Source: Bacteroidota bacterium (GTDB lineage: Bacteria; Bacteroidota; Bacteroidia; Flavobacteriales; Flavobacteriaceae). Taken from it: 64,000 nt of DNA. Below the pieces are notes generated by a model. That model saw only the letters and a list, made by a program, of their open reading frames with translations, ran no database searches and was not told where the DNA came from. How positions within the stretch are numbered: position 1 is the stretch's first letter; every line of letters starts with the position of its first letter. Location: the NCBI GenBank assembly GCA_018267095.1, contig JAFDZC010000005.1, positions 186,001 through 250,000 on the forward strand, read 5' to 3'. A program made the translations under genes and the position numbers. Positions 1 to 8,576 of the stretch are shown here, piece by piece.

Positions 1-29
1 TGTATATGATTTATTAGATGTACTCTTAA

Positions 30-710
30 TTACAGATCATACATCCAACCCAGCAGAAAAGCATAAGAGTTAGAACGAACAATATTGCCGTTAAAAGTGT
101 TGTTCTTGTTGGTCTGAAAAATTCCGTGACTGTTGCGCAATTCCAGTACAAGGCTGCTTTTTTTATTCAATGTAAAAGCTTTACCCACTCCTGCCACAAA
201 ACCAAAATCAAATTTATTATTGTATTCGGTAGTGCTGTTTACAAAATCAGTAACCGACGGCATCGAAGAAATATTAGCTTCGCCCTTCATTTCTGAATCG
301 AGTAAATAGCCCATAAAAATACCGCCATGGACAAAAAATCCTTTGCCGTTTTTAAAATCATATTGAACCATGACCGGCAGGGTAATGTATTTATAACTGT
401 ACGTAACTGTTTCTGTGAAATTAAGATTTGAATTATCAACTTCATTCCTGAGCTGAAAATCACCCTCTGCTTGACTTTTTTTATTTTCAAATAATAAATT
501 GGCTTTGATTGAAAGCCGTTCTGTAAAATAGTATTCATAAACTAACCCAAGACTGACGCTAGGCACATAGCTATAGTCAACTCCAGAAGCATCCATGCCT
601 CTAAATTTAGAATAATTCGGACCTATGGTCAAACCAAACTTCTGACGATGCTGGGCCATAGAAGTACTGATGAACCAAAAGATAAAAATAAAAGAGAGTG
701 CTTTTTTCAT
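30..710 (-). CDS. Outer-membrane beta-barrel protein (PorT/OMP_b-brl type)
   Basis: A 226-residue protein with an N-terminal signal peptide: a Lys-rich start, a hydrophobic core to about residue 18 and the flavobacterial cleavage pattern SMAQ. The rest alternates hydrophobic and polar residues in short strands rich in Tyr, Phe and Gly, and ends in an aromatic-rich strand. That is the pattern of the small 8-strand barrels of the PorT/OMP_b-brl group (family knowledge). Its start lies 3 bases after the stop of the upstream T9SS gene on the same strand, so the two are probably co-transcribed. A structural or envelope-assembly role is likely, but no substrate can be inferred. The barrel call is fairly secure and the function is unknown. 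Confidence 0.75.
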   Translation of the reverse strand: MKKALSFIFIFWFISTSMAQHRQKFGLTIGPNYSKFRGMDASGVDYSYVPSVSLGLVYEYYFTERLSIKANLLFENKKSQAEGDFQLRNEVDNSNLNFTETVTYSYKYITLPVMVQYDFKNGKGFFVHGGIFMGYLLDSEMKGEANISSMPSVTDFVNSTTEYNNKFDFGFVAGVGKAFTLNKKSSLVLELRNSHGIFQTNKNNTFNGNIVRSNSYAFLLGWMYDL

Positions 711-713
711 GTA

Positions 714-2261
714 TTAGCGCTTAATCAATTTTGAAACATAGGTTTTGTCATTTGAGTACACTTTAATCAAATAAACACCGGCCGGCCATGACTGTGTTGC
801 CAATGTTTTTAAATTCTGGTTTTGTTCGCAAACTATATGACCCAGAAGGTCTGTTACTGTAACCTTTTGAATGGGCGTCTGCATATCAATGGTCAACAAA
901 TCATCTACCGGATTGGGATACAACACCATCTTTTTATTTTCAAAAGAAGCCCTGGCCATTTGTTCGGCCGAAACTTTGACCAACCAAATATCCCAACCTC
1001 CGTGCAAACCAGTAGTATTAAGGGCTTGAGATAGAATGTTTCCGGTTAAAATTAAACTTCCGTCCGTATTTTGATGCATGGCAACTCCATCTTCAAAGTC
1101 CGCGGTTCCCAAACACTTTTGCCATTGCATCTCGCCAGCCGAATTGGTCTTGATAAGCCAATAATCCCAATTGTTATAACTAAAAGCTACATCCCCGTTG
1201 TTTGACAGCGCCCATCCAAAAAGCAAAAAACCATCGTCAGCAGTTTTCTTTAATGAACGCCCTACATCATGATTACTTCCTCCGTAATATTTCTGCCACT
1301 GAAGAGCCCCGGCCGAATCAATTTTAAAAAGCCAATAATCGCTCGAACCATGTGATAAAAGCCCTCCGTTGTAGGTGTCAGAGTTACCAAAACAAACAAA
1401 GCCTCCGTCAGAGGTTAGCTCAATGTTCAGGGCCGATTCATTCATACTAGCTCCATACAATTGGTGCCATTCAAATTCTAAAGCGGCATTTAATTTGATC
1501 ACCCACGCATCCGAATTCGAAGCTAACCAACTGTGGTTTTCAGCAAAAATCCCTGTTCGTGAGTACGTAAAACCCGACAATACATAGCCTCCATCCGTTG
1601 TTGGTTTGATGCTCTTGACAACATCTGTCAGTTCGCCTCCTATGATGTGAAAATCATTTGAATCATAAGCTCCGTTTTGGTCAACAATGGTCACAAAAGC
1701 ATCTGTTTCTCCAAAACCTGAGAGCGGCAAATAGGTTCTTCCTGCAACCACAAAATTGTGATTTGATAGCTCAACAATAGTCTGAACCGAACTACTGGTT
1801 TCGCCGGCTAAGGGCATAAAAGTTTGCCAAAGCAATGACCCTTGCTCATTGATCTTTACCAACCAATTGCCCCCGGTAGTGGTATGATTGATATTGCCAG
1901 TAACGTCTCCGTCGCTTGACTTTGTTTGACCGCCCAACAAATACCCCCCGTCATCAGTCAAAATCATGGTGTTCAAAACATCATCAGCAGTTCCTCCATA
2001 ACATTTACGCCAAAGCACATGACCCTCCTGATCTGTTTTGATCACCAAAAAATCATCTCCGCCATGATTACAAACACAATCAATATCGGTTGAATTACTG
2101 GTGCCCGCCACAACGTATCCGCCATCTGGCGCTTGTAATATCTCACTAGAAGTATCATTTTGTGAACCACCGTAATTTTTATGCCATGCTATCGGTGCAG
2201 GTTGTGCCAACGCAACACAACCGACCAGGTAGAAAAATAAATTGAATAGGCTTTTTTTCAT
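714..2261 (-). CDS. T9SS type A sorting-domain protein with six-fold YGG/DGGY repeats
   Basis: A 515-residue exported protein. It has a signal peptide (residues 1-20, ending near ALAQ) and about six repeats of roughly 60-70 residues with the recurring elements W-x-K-x-YGG, DGGY and GD-x-W-x-x-K, which suggest a beta-propeller. The last ~75 residues form a classic T9SS type A domain with LYPNPVDDLL near the start and KLIKR at the end. It is probably secreted or anchored on the cell surface by the gliding/T9SS machinery. The repeats carry no catalytic motif that I recognise. It is followed after 3 bases by the small barrel gene at 30-710. A TACATTTG box on the minus strand at 2494-2501 could belong to its promoter, but no good -33 element accompanies it. 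Confidence 0.85.
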   Translation of the reverse strand: MKKSLFNLFFYLVGCVALAQPAPIAWHKNYGGSQNDTSSEILQAPDGGYVVAGTSNSTDIDCVCNHGGDDFLVIKTDQEGHVLWRKCYGGTADDVLNTMILTDDGGYLLGGQTKSSDGDVTGNINHTTTGGNWLVKINEQGSLLWQTFMPLAGETSSSVQTIVELSNHNFVVAGRTYLPLSGFGETDAFVTIVDQNGAYDSNDFHIIGGELTDVVKSIKPTTDGGYVLSGFTYSRTGIFAENHSWLASNSDAWVIKLNAALEFEWHQLYGASMNESALNIELTSDGGFVCFGNSDTYNGGLLSHGSSDYWLFKIDSAGALQWQKYYGGSNHDVGRSLKKTADDGFLLFGWALSNNGDVAFSYNNWDYWLIKTNSAGEMQWQKCLGTADFEDGVAMHQNTDGSLILTGNILSQALNTTGLHGGWDIWLVKVSAEQMARASFENKKMVLYPNPVDDLLTIDMQTPIQKVTVTDLLGHIVCEQNQNLKTLATQSWPAGVYLIKVYSNDKTYVSKLIKR

Positions 2262-2837
2262 AACGTGAAAATTTAGGCATCCTTTAAAGAACCAATTGAC
2301 AAGGTCTTTTTAATTGAGCTGTTCTGTAAATATAAAAAAAATGATGGGTCCGGTAGAGATTGAAGTTGTTTTTCAAGTGATTGGCCTCTGAGATCAGAAA
2401 AATTCAGTTTGTGCGTTTGTAGCTAAGAGGCTGATATACTGAATGAAACGTTTTACTCATGATGATGCGTTTTTCGGAATATTTGTTTTGAAGCAAATGT
2501 ACAATCGACAGCCTTGTCACCCCGAGCACAGTCGAGGAGCCACAAACAGCGTTGCAGATTTTCTGTAAAAAAGCATAAATCTACAGGCGCAGCCGTGTCC
2601 TACAGCGCAGCGATCTCAAAGCGAAGCGGTCCTACAATCTCACTCGCTCAGGTACTCAGGTACTCAGCAACTCAGCAACTCAGCAACTCAGCAACTTTTT
2701 TTGTCTCTGTAAGAAAAATTGCTACATTTACCCCACACCACTATTTCACGACATTAAAACCTGCTTGAAAGGCTAAGGCTTTTTGGGTGGGGTGTGAGAC
2801 ATATAAATAAGTTAGGCGTAATTTAAAAAAAGTAATT
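2262..2837. other. Non-coding gap with dispersed repeats
   Basis: This 576-base stretch has no convincing gene. It holds an 8-bp tandem repeat (2651-2696) and a GC-richer segment (about 2585-2635) whose phrases 'agcgaagcggtcctac' and 'cagcgcagcg' recur at 5421-5470 on the far side of the next two genes. The last part runs through 'gttaggcg' into the start of the gene at 2838. A minus-strand TAnnTTTG-like box lies at 2494-2501. The only open frame here (2514-2768) runs through these repeats and is not protein-like. Confidence 0.6.
2651..2696. repeat. 8-bp tandem repeat (ctcagcaa unit)
   Basis: Two units of ggtactca are followed by three of gcaactca and a partial unit, 5.75 copies in all. The same unit appears in a shorter array at 14014-14044, just upstream of serA. 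The sequence is seen directly. Its role is unknown. Confidence 0.8.
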
Positions 2838-4064
2838 ATGTACAAATCAGAATCATCTCTTATTGAATTTGGAGAAAGTAATATTTTTGAAGAATTCTAC
2901 GAATTAATTGAAAAACACAAATTAAATACTTCGAGAAAGTTTAGCATTGAAGATATGTACATTAGCTTATCAGCTTTTGATTTGGCATATCAAAAGTTCA
3001 GTTCCACCAATAACCAACGTTCAAATTCAATAGTATATGCTTATTTAAATCATTGTCTCTATTGTTTTTTGATACCATTCAAATTCAATGGTTTCTCTAA
3101 TCGTCCTTTTTATTGGGCATTTAATCGGTTCATCCAATTTTCGACACTTTTACTTAAAAACTCACATCATGTAAATAATCCAAACTTTTATTTTAGAAAT
3201 ATATCTCAAAATTTTCCTTCTCTTTGGCAAGGTTCATACATAGATATTTTGAGAAGGAATGAGTTTAACTTTAATATTCATACAGTAGATCAATTTGAAG
3301 AATATCACCCAATTTTTAACAGAGCAGAAATAAGTATATCCATTGATTTTGGTACTCTGACAAAATTTAAACGTGATACTCCAAAAACAAAATATAAAAT
3401 TTACACACCAAATTATGAAGTCATTGAAGTAGATTATGATTCTGAAATACAAGAATTTAAAGCGGGTTCAATTTCTTTCGAAATGGAAATTGATTTTCAA
3501 ATATCAGATGACAATAATGATGCGCAAAAACTTTTGCAAGCATTATATTTATTAATAACCGCTCTTTCAAATATTAATAATGTTAAGATTGAAATTGAGG
3601 AGTTAAAGATTGGCAGCTTATTAGGGAAAATTAGAATTTATATGTCTGATTTGGTGGCAAAAGAAGAAACCAAAACAGTTATAGAAACTACAAAAGAAAC
3701 TTTAGTAAAAGCTGTAAGTGGAGGAACTGTTTCTCATGTAGGAACCAAAAAGACAAATCAGGAGGCAAAAAAAATTCAAAAAGAAACTGAAATATTAGAT
3801 AAAGATTTAAGAGATCGATTAACTGACTATGAAGCCAAACTCTCTAATGCCTTAAAATTAGAAAAACAAGCACTGGAAAATGAGCAGTTGCAAATTAAAA
3901 ATGCTAAAGAAAAACTCGAGATCTTAGACAAACTGTCTGACCTAGCATCAAAAGGCATGCTTGAAACTGATATGTTAAAAATTGATATAAATGGAATTTT
4001 ATATTTTCTTAAAGATCATAATCAGATTCAATCTCCAAATGTGAATTTGGACGAAATAACATAA
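2838..4064 (+). CDS. Unknown protein with C-terminal coiled coil, paired with an AlbA_2 protein
   Basis: A 408-residue protein that I do not recognise. No signal peptide or clear membrane helix is seen. The N-terminal ~130 residues are aromatic-rich and probably alpha-helical. Residues ~160-270 look mixed alpha/beta. Residues ~275-385 are rich in Lys, Glu and Gln with heptad-like spacing, which suggests a long coiled coil. The gene is AT-richer than the housekeeping genes to the right. It lies 34 bases before an AlbA_2-domain gene on the same strand, so a two-gene operon is likely. Repeats on both sides and the composition suggest acquired DNA. A defence or regulatory role is only a guess from the partner. 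The ATG at 2838 is the first in frame and gives a plausible N-terminus. Confidence 0.6.
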   Translation: MYKSESSLIEFGESNIFEEFYELIEKHKLNTSRKFSIEDMYISLSAFDLAYQKFSSTNNQRSNSIVYAYLNHCLYCFLIPFKFNGFSNRPFYWAFNRFIQFSTLLLKNSHHVNNPNFYFRNISQNFPSLWQGSYIDILRRNEFNFNIHTVDQFEEYHPIFNRAEISISIDFGTLTKFKRDTPKTKYKIYTPNYEVIEVDYDSEIQEFKAGSISFEMEIDFQISDDNNDAQKLLQALYLLITALSNINNVKIEIEELKIGSLLGKIRIYMSDLVAKEETKTVIETTKETLVKAVSGGTVSHVGTKKTNQEAKKIQKETEILDKDLRDRLTDYEAKLSNALKLEKQALENEQLQIKNAKEKLEILDKLSDLASKGMLETDMLKIDINGILYFLKDHNQIQSPNVNLDEIT

Positions 4065-4098
4065 AACTACACCTAACAAATCGTAATTACTGTAACAA

Positions 4099-5259
4099 AT
4101 GATATTAAAGGAACTAAAGTCAGTAGTAGAAAATATAATCACAGAACTTAAGGATAATGGTAAGTTTCCGAAAGAGAATAACCATTTAGATTATAAACAA
4201 GAACTAAATATACTAACTGGGAAATCTGAAATCGAGAATTTTTTAATAAATTTTGCGAAGGATATTATTTCGTTTGCAAACGCAGATGGAGGAATTATTC
4301 TAATTGGAATAAATGAAGATAAAAATACAGGTCAGCATCAAGATATTGGCCTTGATCAAAAAAACTTGGATTTGCTTTCTAAAATTGACTTAAATGATGT
4401 AAGTCAAAAATTTGAAAAAATAACAAAAGTTGGAATAACACTTGACTTACAAGTTTTTCAAATCAGTACTCGTAAATTTTACTATCTGTTAATAGAAAAA
4501 CAAAACAATATTCTAGTTCCTATAAAAGATTTTCCAGATTATAAACTTTCTCAAGGTGTAGTACTTTATCGTGCTTCTGGAAAAAATGAGACTGCCAATG
4601 AGTCGACAGCTTCTTTTAACAGATTTCTTCACATGAAAGCAAATGAGAAAAGTAAGGAGTTTATGGAAATCTGGTCTAAGCTTTTGCCTGAAATGGTCGA
4701 TATAAACCCTCGAGAGGTTTTGATACTTAATCCTCTTCAAAATAAAGTATACGGATTTAACAGTAAGGACAATACTTTATCAGGAAGCGAAATTGAAATT
4801 GATAAAGCCCAAAATGGTGTTTTCAACATAATCCTAAACGCAATAACTGCTGGAGAAATTGGAAAAATCACCACAAATGAAGGAAAACCATTGTACAAAA
4901 TCGTTGGAGAAATTCAAAATGTAAAAGAGCATATTATCATTAGTACACTACAACAGGAAGTTAAGAAAATTGCAAAATATAAATTTACCAATCTTCAACT
5001 AAAAGCGGTAATTCATTATCTAAAATGGGTTAAAACGGCTCGGTTTGCGGTAGACAACCCATCAGAAGAAAGTATAAATCTTGGTTTCGAAGATTATCTT
5101 TGGATTGAAACAACAGATCACGTTCAAAAAAAGACAAAGATTTTCTTTTCTTCTCTAGCAATAAATAAAATAGCGGAGATAATTAATGATAATAGTTTGC
5201 ATCAAGTCGTATTTGGAAAAATGTTAGACGTTGCTGAAACAAATGATGCCAGCCCATAA
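4099..5259 (+). CDS. AlbA_2 (Schlafen-type) putative DNA/ATP-binding protein
   Basis: A 386-residue protein. The first ~150 residues match the AlbA_2/Schlafen pattern: an early acidic/Lys motif (LDYKQEL, about residues 30-36), the signature FANADGGIILIGI (about 56-68), and a later strand with GVVLYRASG. AlbA_2 proteins are often annotated as ATP-binding transcriptional regulators, and some sit in defence loci (family knowledge). The C-terminal ~230 residues are not recognised. There is no signal peptide, so it should act in the cytoplasm. It follows the coiled-coil gene by 34 bases. Codon use is AT-rich like its partner's. Downstream the sequence passes directly into a palindromic repeat element. 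The domain call is fairly good. The biological role is unknown. Confidence 0.7.
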   Translation: MILKELKSVVENIITELKDNGKFPKENNHLDYKQELNILTGKSEIENFLINFAKDIISFANADGGIILIGINEDKNTGQHQDIGLDQKNLDLLSKIDLNDVSQKFEKITKVGITLDLQVFQISTRKFYYLLIEKQNNILVPIKDFPDYKLSQGVVLYRASGKNETANESTASFNRFLHMKANEKSKEFMEIWSKLLPEMVDINPREVLILNPLQNKVYGFNSKDNTLSGSEIEIDKAQNGVFNIILNAITAGEIGKITTNEGKPLYKIVGEIQNVKEHIIISTLQQEVKKIAKYKFTNLQLKAVIHYLKWVKTARFAVDNPSEESINLGFEDYLWIETTDHVQKKTKIFFSSLAINKIAEIINDNSLHQVVFGKMLDVAETNDASP

Positions 5260-5336
5260 CCATGCATAAGCTCCCGATAGCGCAGATTTACTTCTTCAGT
5301 TTGGCTAACGCCTCGAGTGCAATCTACCCCCGATAA

Positions 5337-5400
5337 CGCGGATATACAATCCGTGCTACAACTAGTACTATACAAACAAAGCACGGATTGTACATCCGCG
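5337..5400. repeat. REP-like palindromic element
   Basis: Two 21-base arms (5337-5357 and 5380-5400) are inverted copies with one mismatch, separated by a 22-base spacer. The arm reads as gcacggattgtacatccgcg on the right side. Palindromes of this kind, with cgcggat/atccgcg ends, resemble REP elements mobilised by REP-associated Y1 transposases (family knowledge). No such transposase is present in this window. A strong hairpin is expected in RNA on either strand. Confidence 0.7.
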
Positions 5401-5847
5401 CTGTCTGTATAAAATCTCAAGGCGCTAGCCGCGTCCCAAAGCGAAGCGGTCCTACAGCGCAGCGGTCCTAAAATGCATAGCTTTCAACACAAAACCCCGC
5501 ACCAAACCCCGCAGCTTTGCGTTCAATTTCGGGGCACTACACCCCGCCGAAGTGCGGTAACGTGCGCAGGCTGATGGCCGTGGCCCGCTGCGCTCCATAC
5601 CCGCCTATACTGGGCTCTGCATGCCTTGGGGTCATTCTGTCATCTTCCGTTGGGGCCTTGGGCATGCTGCTTTGGGCATTTCAACAACTAGGCCAAAAAG
5701 AACACTCCAAACCCTATGCGGCTCTTAAAAAAATCTTAAAATTGCTTTAAAGGCCATTTTTGTAAGGAATCTTGCATAAAAACAGCATTTTTCAAAGGAC
5801 TTTAAGGCACAATGAAGGCACCTTTGTAGCACACAACGACGAATTTA

Positions 5848-5873
5848 TTCGAGAAAAACGGGGTTTTCTCGAA
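5848..5873. repeat. Palindrome TTCGAGAAAA / TTTTCTCGAA with adjacent direct repeat
   Basis: Perfect 10-bp inverted arms (5848-5857 and 5864-5873) surround a 6-base loop. The right arm overlaps a direct repeat of TCTCGAACAA at 5867-5876 and 5878-5887, spaced 11 bp apart, one helical turn. The layout resembles a protein-binding or recombination site. No protein can be assigned to it. Confidence 0.55.
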
Positions 5874-6285
5874 CAACTCTCGAACAAAACTGCCTGAACT
5901 TCCTGACCGGCAAAAACGCAAAACAGCCCCCTTTTGGCCTCACCGGGTTGTAAGCCTTAACAAAATTTTTTAGGGCGGTAGCCGCTGGTTTTCTGTTGTG
6001 GTTGCAGAGGCCGTCAACCCAAGTCAATACTGCTGTTTTGAGGCATCAGCTGCCCTCAGCACCACATCCAAAAACATCTATTTTTGGGGTTTTGGGCGCC
6101 CGCTACGCCCCAAGACTTTAACAAATCATACAGAAAATCTGCCGTTTTTTGAAACGTTTCAAGGCTAGGCCGTTTTGAAAAAAACAGCGCTTTATATGGG
6201 GCCTAGCGAATCTCCTCACGTCGATTTGGCTTCGGAAAAAGAAAAAAACAAAGCTTTCAATATTGATTCTCGTTGACACGCTTTA

Positions 6286-6433
6286 TTCAAAACAAACATT
6301 CCACAAAACAAATCATCACTTATAAAACGCCTCATTCGGTGCGCGTCAGCTCCCGGCGTCTTAAAAAAAGCGTACATAAAAAGAGGTCTTTGAAACCGTT
6401 AAAAACCAGGTGTGTTTGAAAGGAGCGCAGCGG
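6286..6433. repeat. Direct repeat, copy 1 (~148 bp)
   Basis: Aligns by eye with 6459-6607. Shared blocks include ttcaaaacaaa at the start, the phrase aaaaaaagcgtacataaaaa in the middle, and gtgtgtttgaa followed by ggagcgcagcgg at the end. The start-to-start distance is 173 bp. Divergence suggests an old duplication or two insertions of the same element. Confidence 0.65.
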
Positions 6434-6458
6434 CTTAGCAAATTAATTATCCTCCTGT

Positions 6459-6607
6459 TTCAAAACAAATATTCTGTATAACGCATCATCCCCTCATAAA
6501 ATGCTTCACTCGGTGAGCGTCAGCCTCCGGCGTTTTAAAAAAAGCGTACATAAAAAGAGGCTTTTGAAACCGTTAAGAACCAGGTGTGTTTGAACGGAGC
6601 GCAGCGG
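6459..6607. repeat. Direct repeat, copy 2 (~149 bp)
   Basis: Second copy of the unit at 6286-6433, with scattered substitutions and small indels. It ends in the same ggagcgcagcgg phrase. Confidence 0.65.
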
Positions 6608-6927
6608 AGAGAGTTCGGCTGGTTTAGGTTTGAAAGCCCTTTTTATAGCTTTTTTTGAACAGCCGTGTGACTTTTTTGTTACTTTTTTTATCTCACTAAA
6701 TATATTTTAAATCGGAGTTCGATGAATCTCGTTGAGTAAGATTGGTCAAACCATTATATTCAGCGCAACTCGATTTGGCTACGGAAAAAAAGTAAAAACA
6801 CTCATAAAAAGTTGTAGATTGTCGGTTAACCAGATAACTCGGATTTACTTCGTCAGTGCGTCTGTGCCTCAGGTCAACATTTAAACTTCCACATTCCTTC
6901 CCCAACGACCAACTCCTAACAACCCAC

Positions 6928-8436
6928 CTACTTCCGATAATATTTACCCAATTTCATATTGAGCTCTTTGGGGTTAAACGGCTTGATGATGTATTCGTTG
7001 ATGCCGATTTGCAAGGCGCGATCCAAATAGCCAAACGAGGCCGAAGCCGTAAGGGCTATAATCGGAATCATTTTGTCGGTCAGGCGAATGGTGGTGGTGG
7101 CGTCATAACCGTCCATCACGGGCATCGAAAGGTCCATGAGGATCACATCGTAGTGGTTTTGGTTGTATTTTTGAATGCCCACCAGGCCATTTTCGGCGGT
7201 ATCAACCTCGACCTCCCACTGGCTCATGATTTTTTGCGCAATTTTGGTGTTGATCAGGTTGTCTTCAACGAGCAATACTTTGAGCCCTTTGAGGTTTTCT
7301 TCTTTGTAATCTTCGTGCAAATCGCGCGTGTTGACCGCTGCATGTTTGAGGTCAATGGGCAAATGCATCGTAAAGTAAAAATTCGAGCCCTTGCCTACTT
7401 CGCTTTCAAATTTGATTTCAGAGCCCAAGAGCGCGAGCAGTTTTTTGGTAATCACCAGCCCGAGTCCGGTGCCGCCGTATAAGCGCGAGGTTTTGGTTTC
7501 GGCTTGCGAGAATTTCTCAAAAATGGTTTCAAACTTAGACGGATCAATGCCGATGCCGGTATCGGTAACTTCAATTTTAAAAGTAGAAAAATTGCTTTGC
7601 ACCGCAATTTGTTTGAGCCTGATTTGGATTTTGCCTTCGTAGGTAAACTTGACCGCGTTGGATACCAAATTGGTAATGACTTGGTTGATGCGCAGCGGAT
7701 CAGATATCAGATTCGGAACAAAATCAGGATCGACAATCACTTCAATGGTATTGAGATTTTCTGAGGCGCGCGCCTCCATCGATTTGGCAATTTGATGCGC
7801 CAATTCACTCAGGTTGAACGGAATTTTTTCGATATCGACTCTTCCGGCTTCGATTTTGCTGAAATCAAGAATATCGTTGATCAGCAAGAACAGATTTTGC
7901 GCCGAATGTTTGAGCACCTCGATGTTTTCTTGAAAACTTTGCAATGAGTTTTCTTTTTCCATGATGTAGATCAGACCAATAATCGCATTGAGCGGTGTTC
8001 TGATTTCATGACTCATGATCGATAAAAACTCTGATTTGGCTTCGTTGGCTTGCTCGGCGATGGTTTTAGATTCGAGCAATTGGATTTGAAATTGTCTTTT
8101 GAGTTCAATTTCCTTACGCATAATGTCAATCAGTTCATCAATCTCTTGATCAGATTTGATGTTGAGCACCTCATCGGTAAGTTCTCCTAAAACCTGTATG
8201 AGTTTGTCGTGAAAAAGAGTTTTTTGCTCAAGCGCTTGCTGCAATTGTTTGTTTTCAGCTTGCAGCACTTGCGCATTGCTTGAAGAATGAACTAAAGCAG
8301 TATTTTCGTTGGCTGTATAGGTTTGATTGACTTCTTCAATAAATTGTCTGATTTCTGGATGCGTGCTGAGCAACTCAACAGATAAATATTTGTCTATCTG
8401 ACTTTTGAGTTTGTTATGTAAAGGCGCATTACTCAT
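6928..8436 (-). CDS. Cytoplasmic hybrid sensor histidine kinase / response regulator
   Basis: 502 residues. The N-terminal ~50 residues are helical, followed by a probable coiled coil (about 50-135), a HisKA domain with H-box SHEIRTPLN (phosphorylated His143), and a HATPase_c domain with N-box NQVITNLVSNAVKF (251-264), TDTGIGI and GGTGLGL. A C-terminal receiver domain begins at ~385 with acidic residues EDN and phospho-acceptor Asp435 in LMDLSMP. No transmembrane segment or PAS/sensor domain is evident, so it probably senses a cytoplasmic partner or belongs to a multi-step phosphorelay. No DNA-binding output domain is fused. It is monocistronic: a terminator separates it from ychF upstream, and the repeat block lies downstream. 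Confidence 0.9.
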   Translation of the reverse strand: MSNAPLHNKLKSQIDKYLSVELLSTHPEIRQFIEEVNQTYTANENTALVHSSSNAQVLQAENKQLQQALEQKTLFHDKLIQVLGELTDEVLNIKSDQEIDELIDIMRKEIELKRQFQIQLLESKTIAEQANEAKSEFLSIMSHEIRTPLNAIIGLIYIMEKENSLQSFQENIEVLKHSAQNLFLLINDILDFSKIEAGRVDIEKIPFNLSELAHQIAKSMEARASENLNTIEVIVDPDFVPNLISDPLRINQVITNLVSNAVKFTYEGKIQIRLKQIAVQSNFSTFKIEVTDTGIGIDPSKFETIFEKFSQAETKTSRLYGGTGLGLVITKKLLALLGSEIKFESEVGKGSNFYFTMHLPIDLKHAAVNTRDLHEDYKEENLKGLKVLLVEDNLINTKIAQKIMSQWEVEVDTAENGLVGIQKYNQNHYDVILMDLSMPVMDGYDATTTIRLTDKMIPIIALTASASFGYLDRALQIGINEYIIKPFNPKELNMKLGKYYRK

Positions 8437-8520
8437 TTGCAGTTCTATTGCTGCTTTTCGGTTAAATCAAAAAAGCGGATAGTTTTGGGTTGTATAAAGT
8501 AACGCAATGCAGTTGGAATA

Positions 8521-8550
8521 AACAAAAAAACCTACAAAATAATTTGTAGG
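8521..8550 (-). terminator. Rho-independent terminator after ychF
   Basis: Stem CCTACAAA (8531-8538) pairs with TTTGTAGG (8543-8550) around a 4-base loop. On the minus strand it is followed by a U-run (the forward strand has aacaaaaaaa at 8521-8530). It lies 27 bases beyond the ychF stop. Confidence 0.8.
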
Positions 8551-8576
8551 CTTTGTCGTATTAGTTTGACAGCTGA

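Larger units (their letters stand above)
5260..6927. other. 1.7 kb repeat-rich non-coding block
   Basis: I see no gene that I would defend. The block holds a 21-bp-arm palindrome (5337-5400), a second copy of the 'gcgaagcggtcctacagcgc' phrase (5421-5470), a GC-richer stretch (~5490-6130) with short tandem accccgc units, a 10-bp-arm palindrome (5848-5873) and a diverged ~148-bp direct repeat (6286-6433 and 6459-6607). The phrase tcgatttggct-cggaaaaa appears twice (~6223 and ~6769). Short frames here (for example 5517-5750) have no protein-like features. The block could be an old insertion, a relic of mobile DNA or an accumulation of extragenic repeats. Confidence 0.6.

Noticed and set aside
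2651-2696. Possible CRISPR array
   Set aside because: The units are 8 bp with no unique spacers and no cas genes nearby.
2514-2768. 84-codon frame over the 8-bp tandem repeat
   Set aside because: Its protein is a translation of short DNA repeats (Ser/Thr/Gln-rich) with no promoter; it overlaps the dispersed repeat.
2806-4080. Integron-cassette boundaries (gttaggc before and acctaac after the gene at 2838)
   Set aside because: Both 7-mers fit the degenerate attC core patterns, but no complete attC with paired inner boxes and no integrase gene is present; chance matches are likely.
5517-5750. 77-codon open frame in the GC-richer part of the repeat block
   Set aside because: It starts in repeated accccgc sequence, its composition is unlike that of neighbouring genes, and it has no domain or start-site support.
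6928-8436. Plus-strand frames inside the histidine kinase gene
   Set aside because: Antisense shadows of a gene with complete kinase motifs; similar long shadows exist across the T9SS, GH and uvrA genes.
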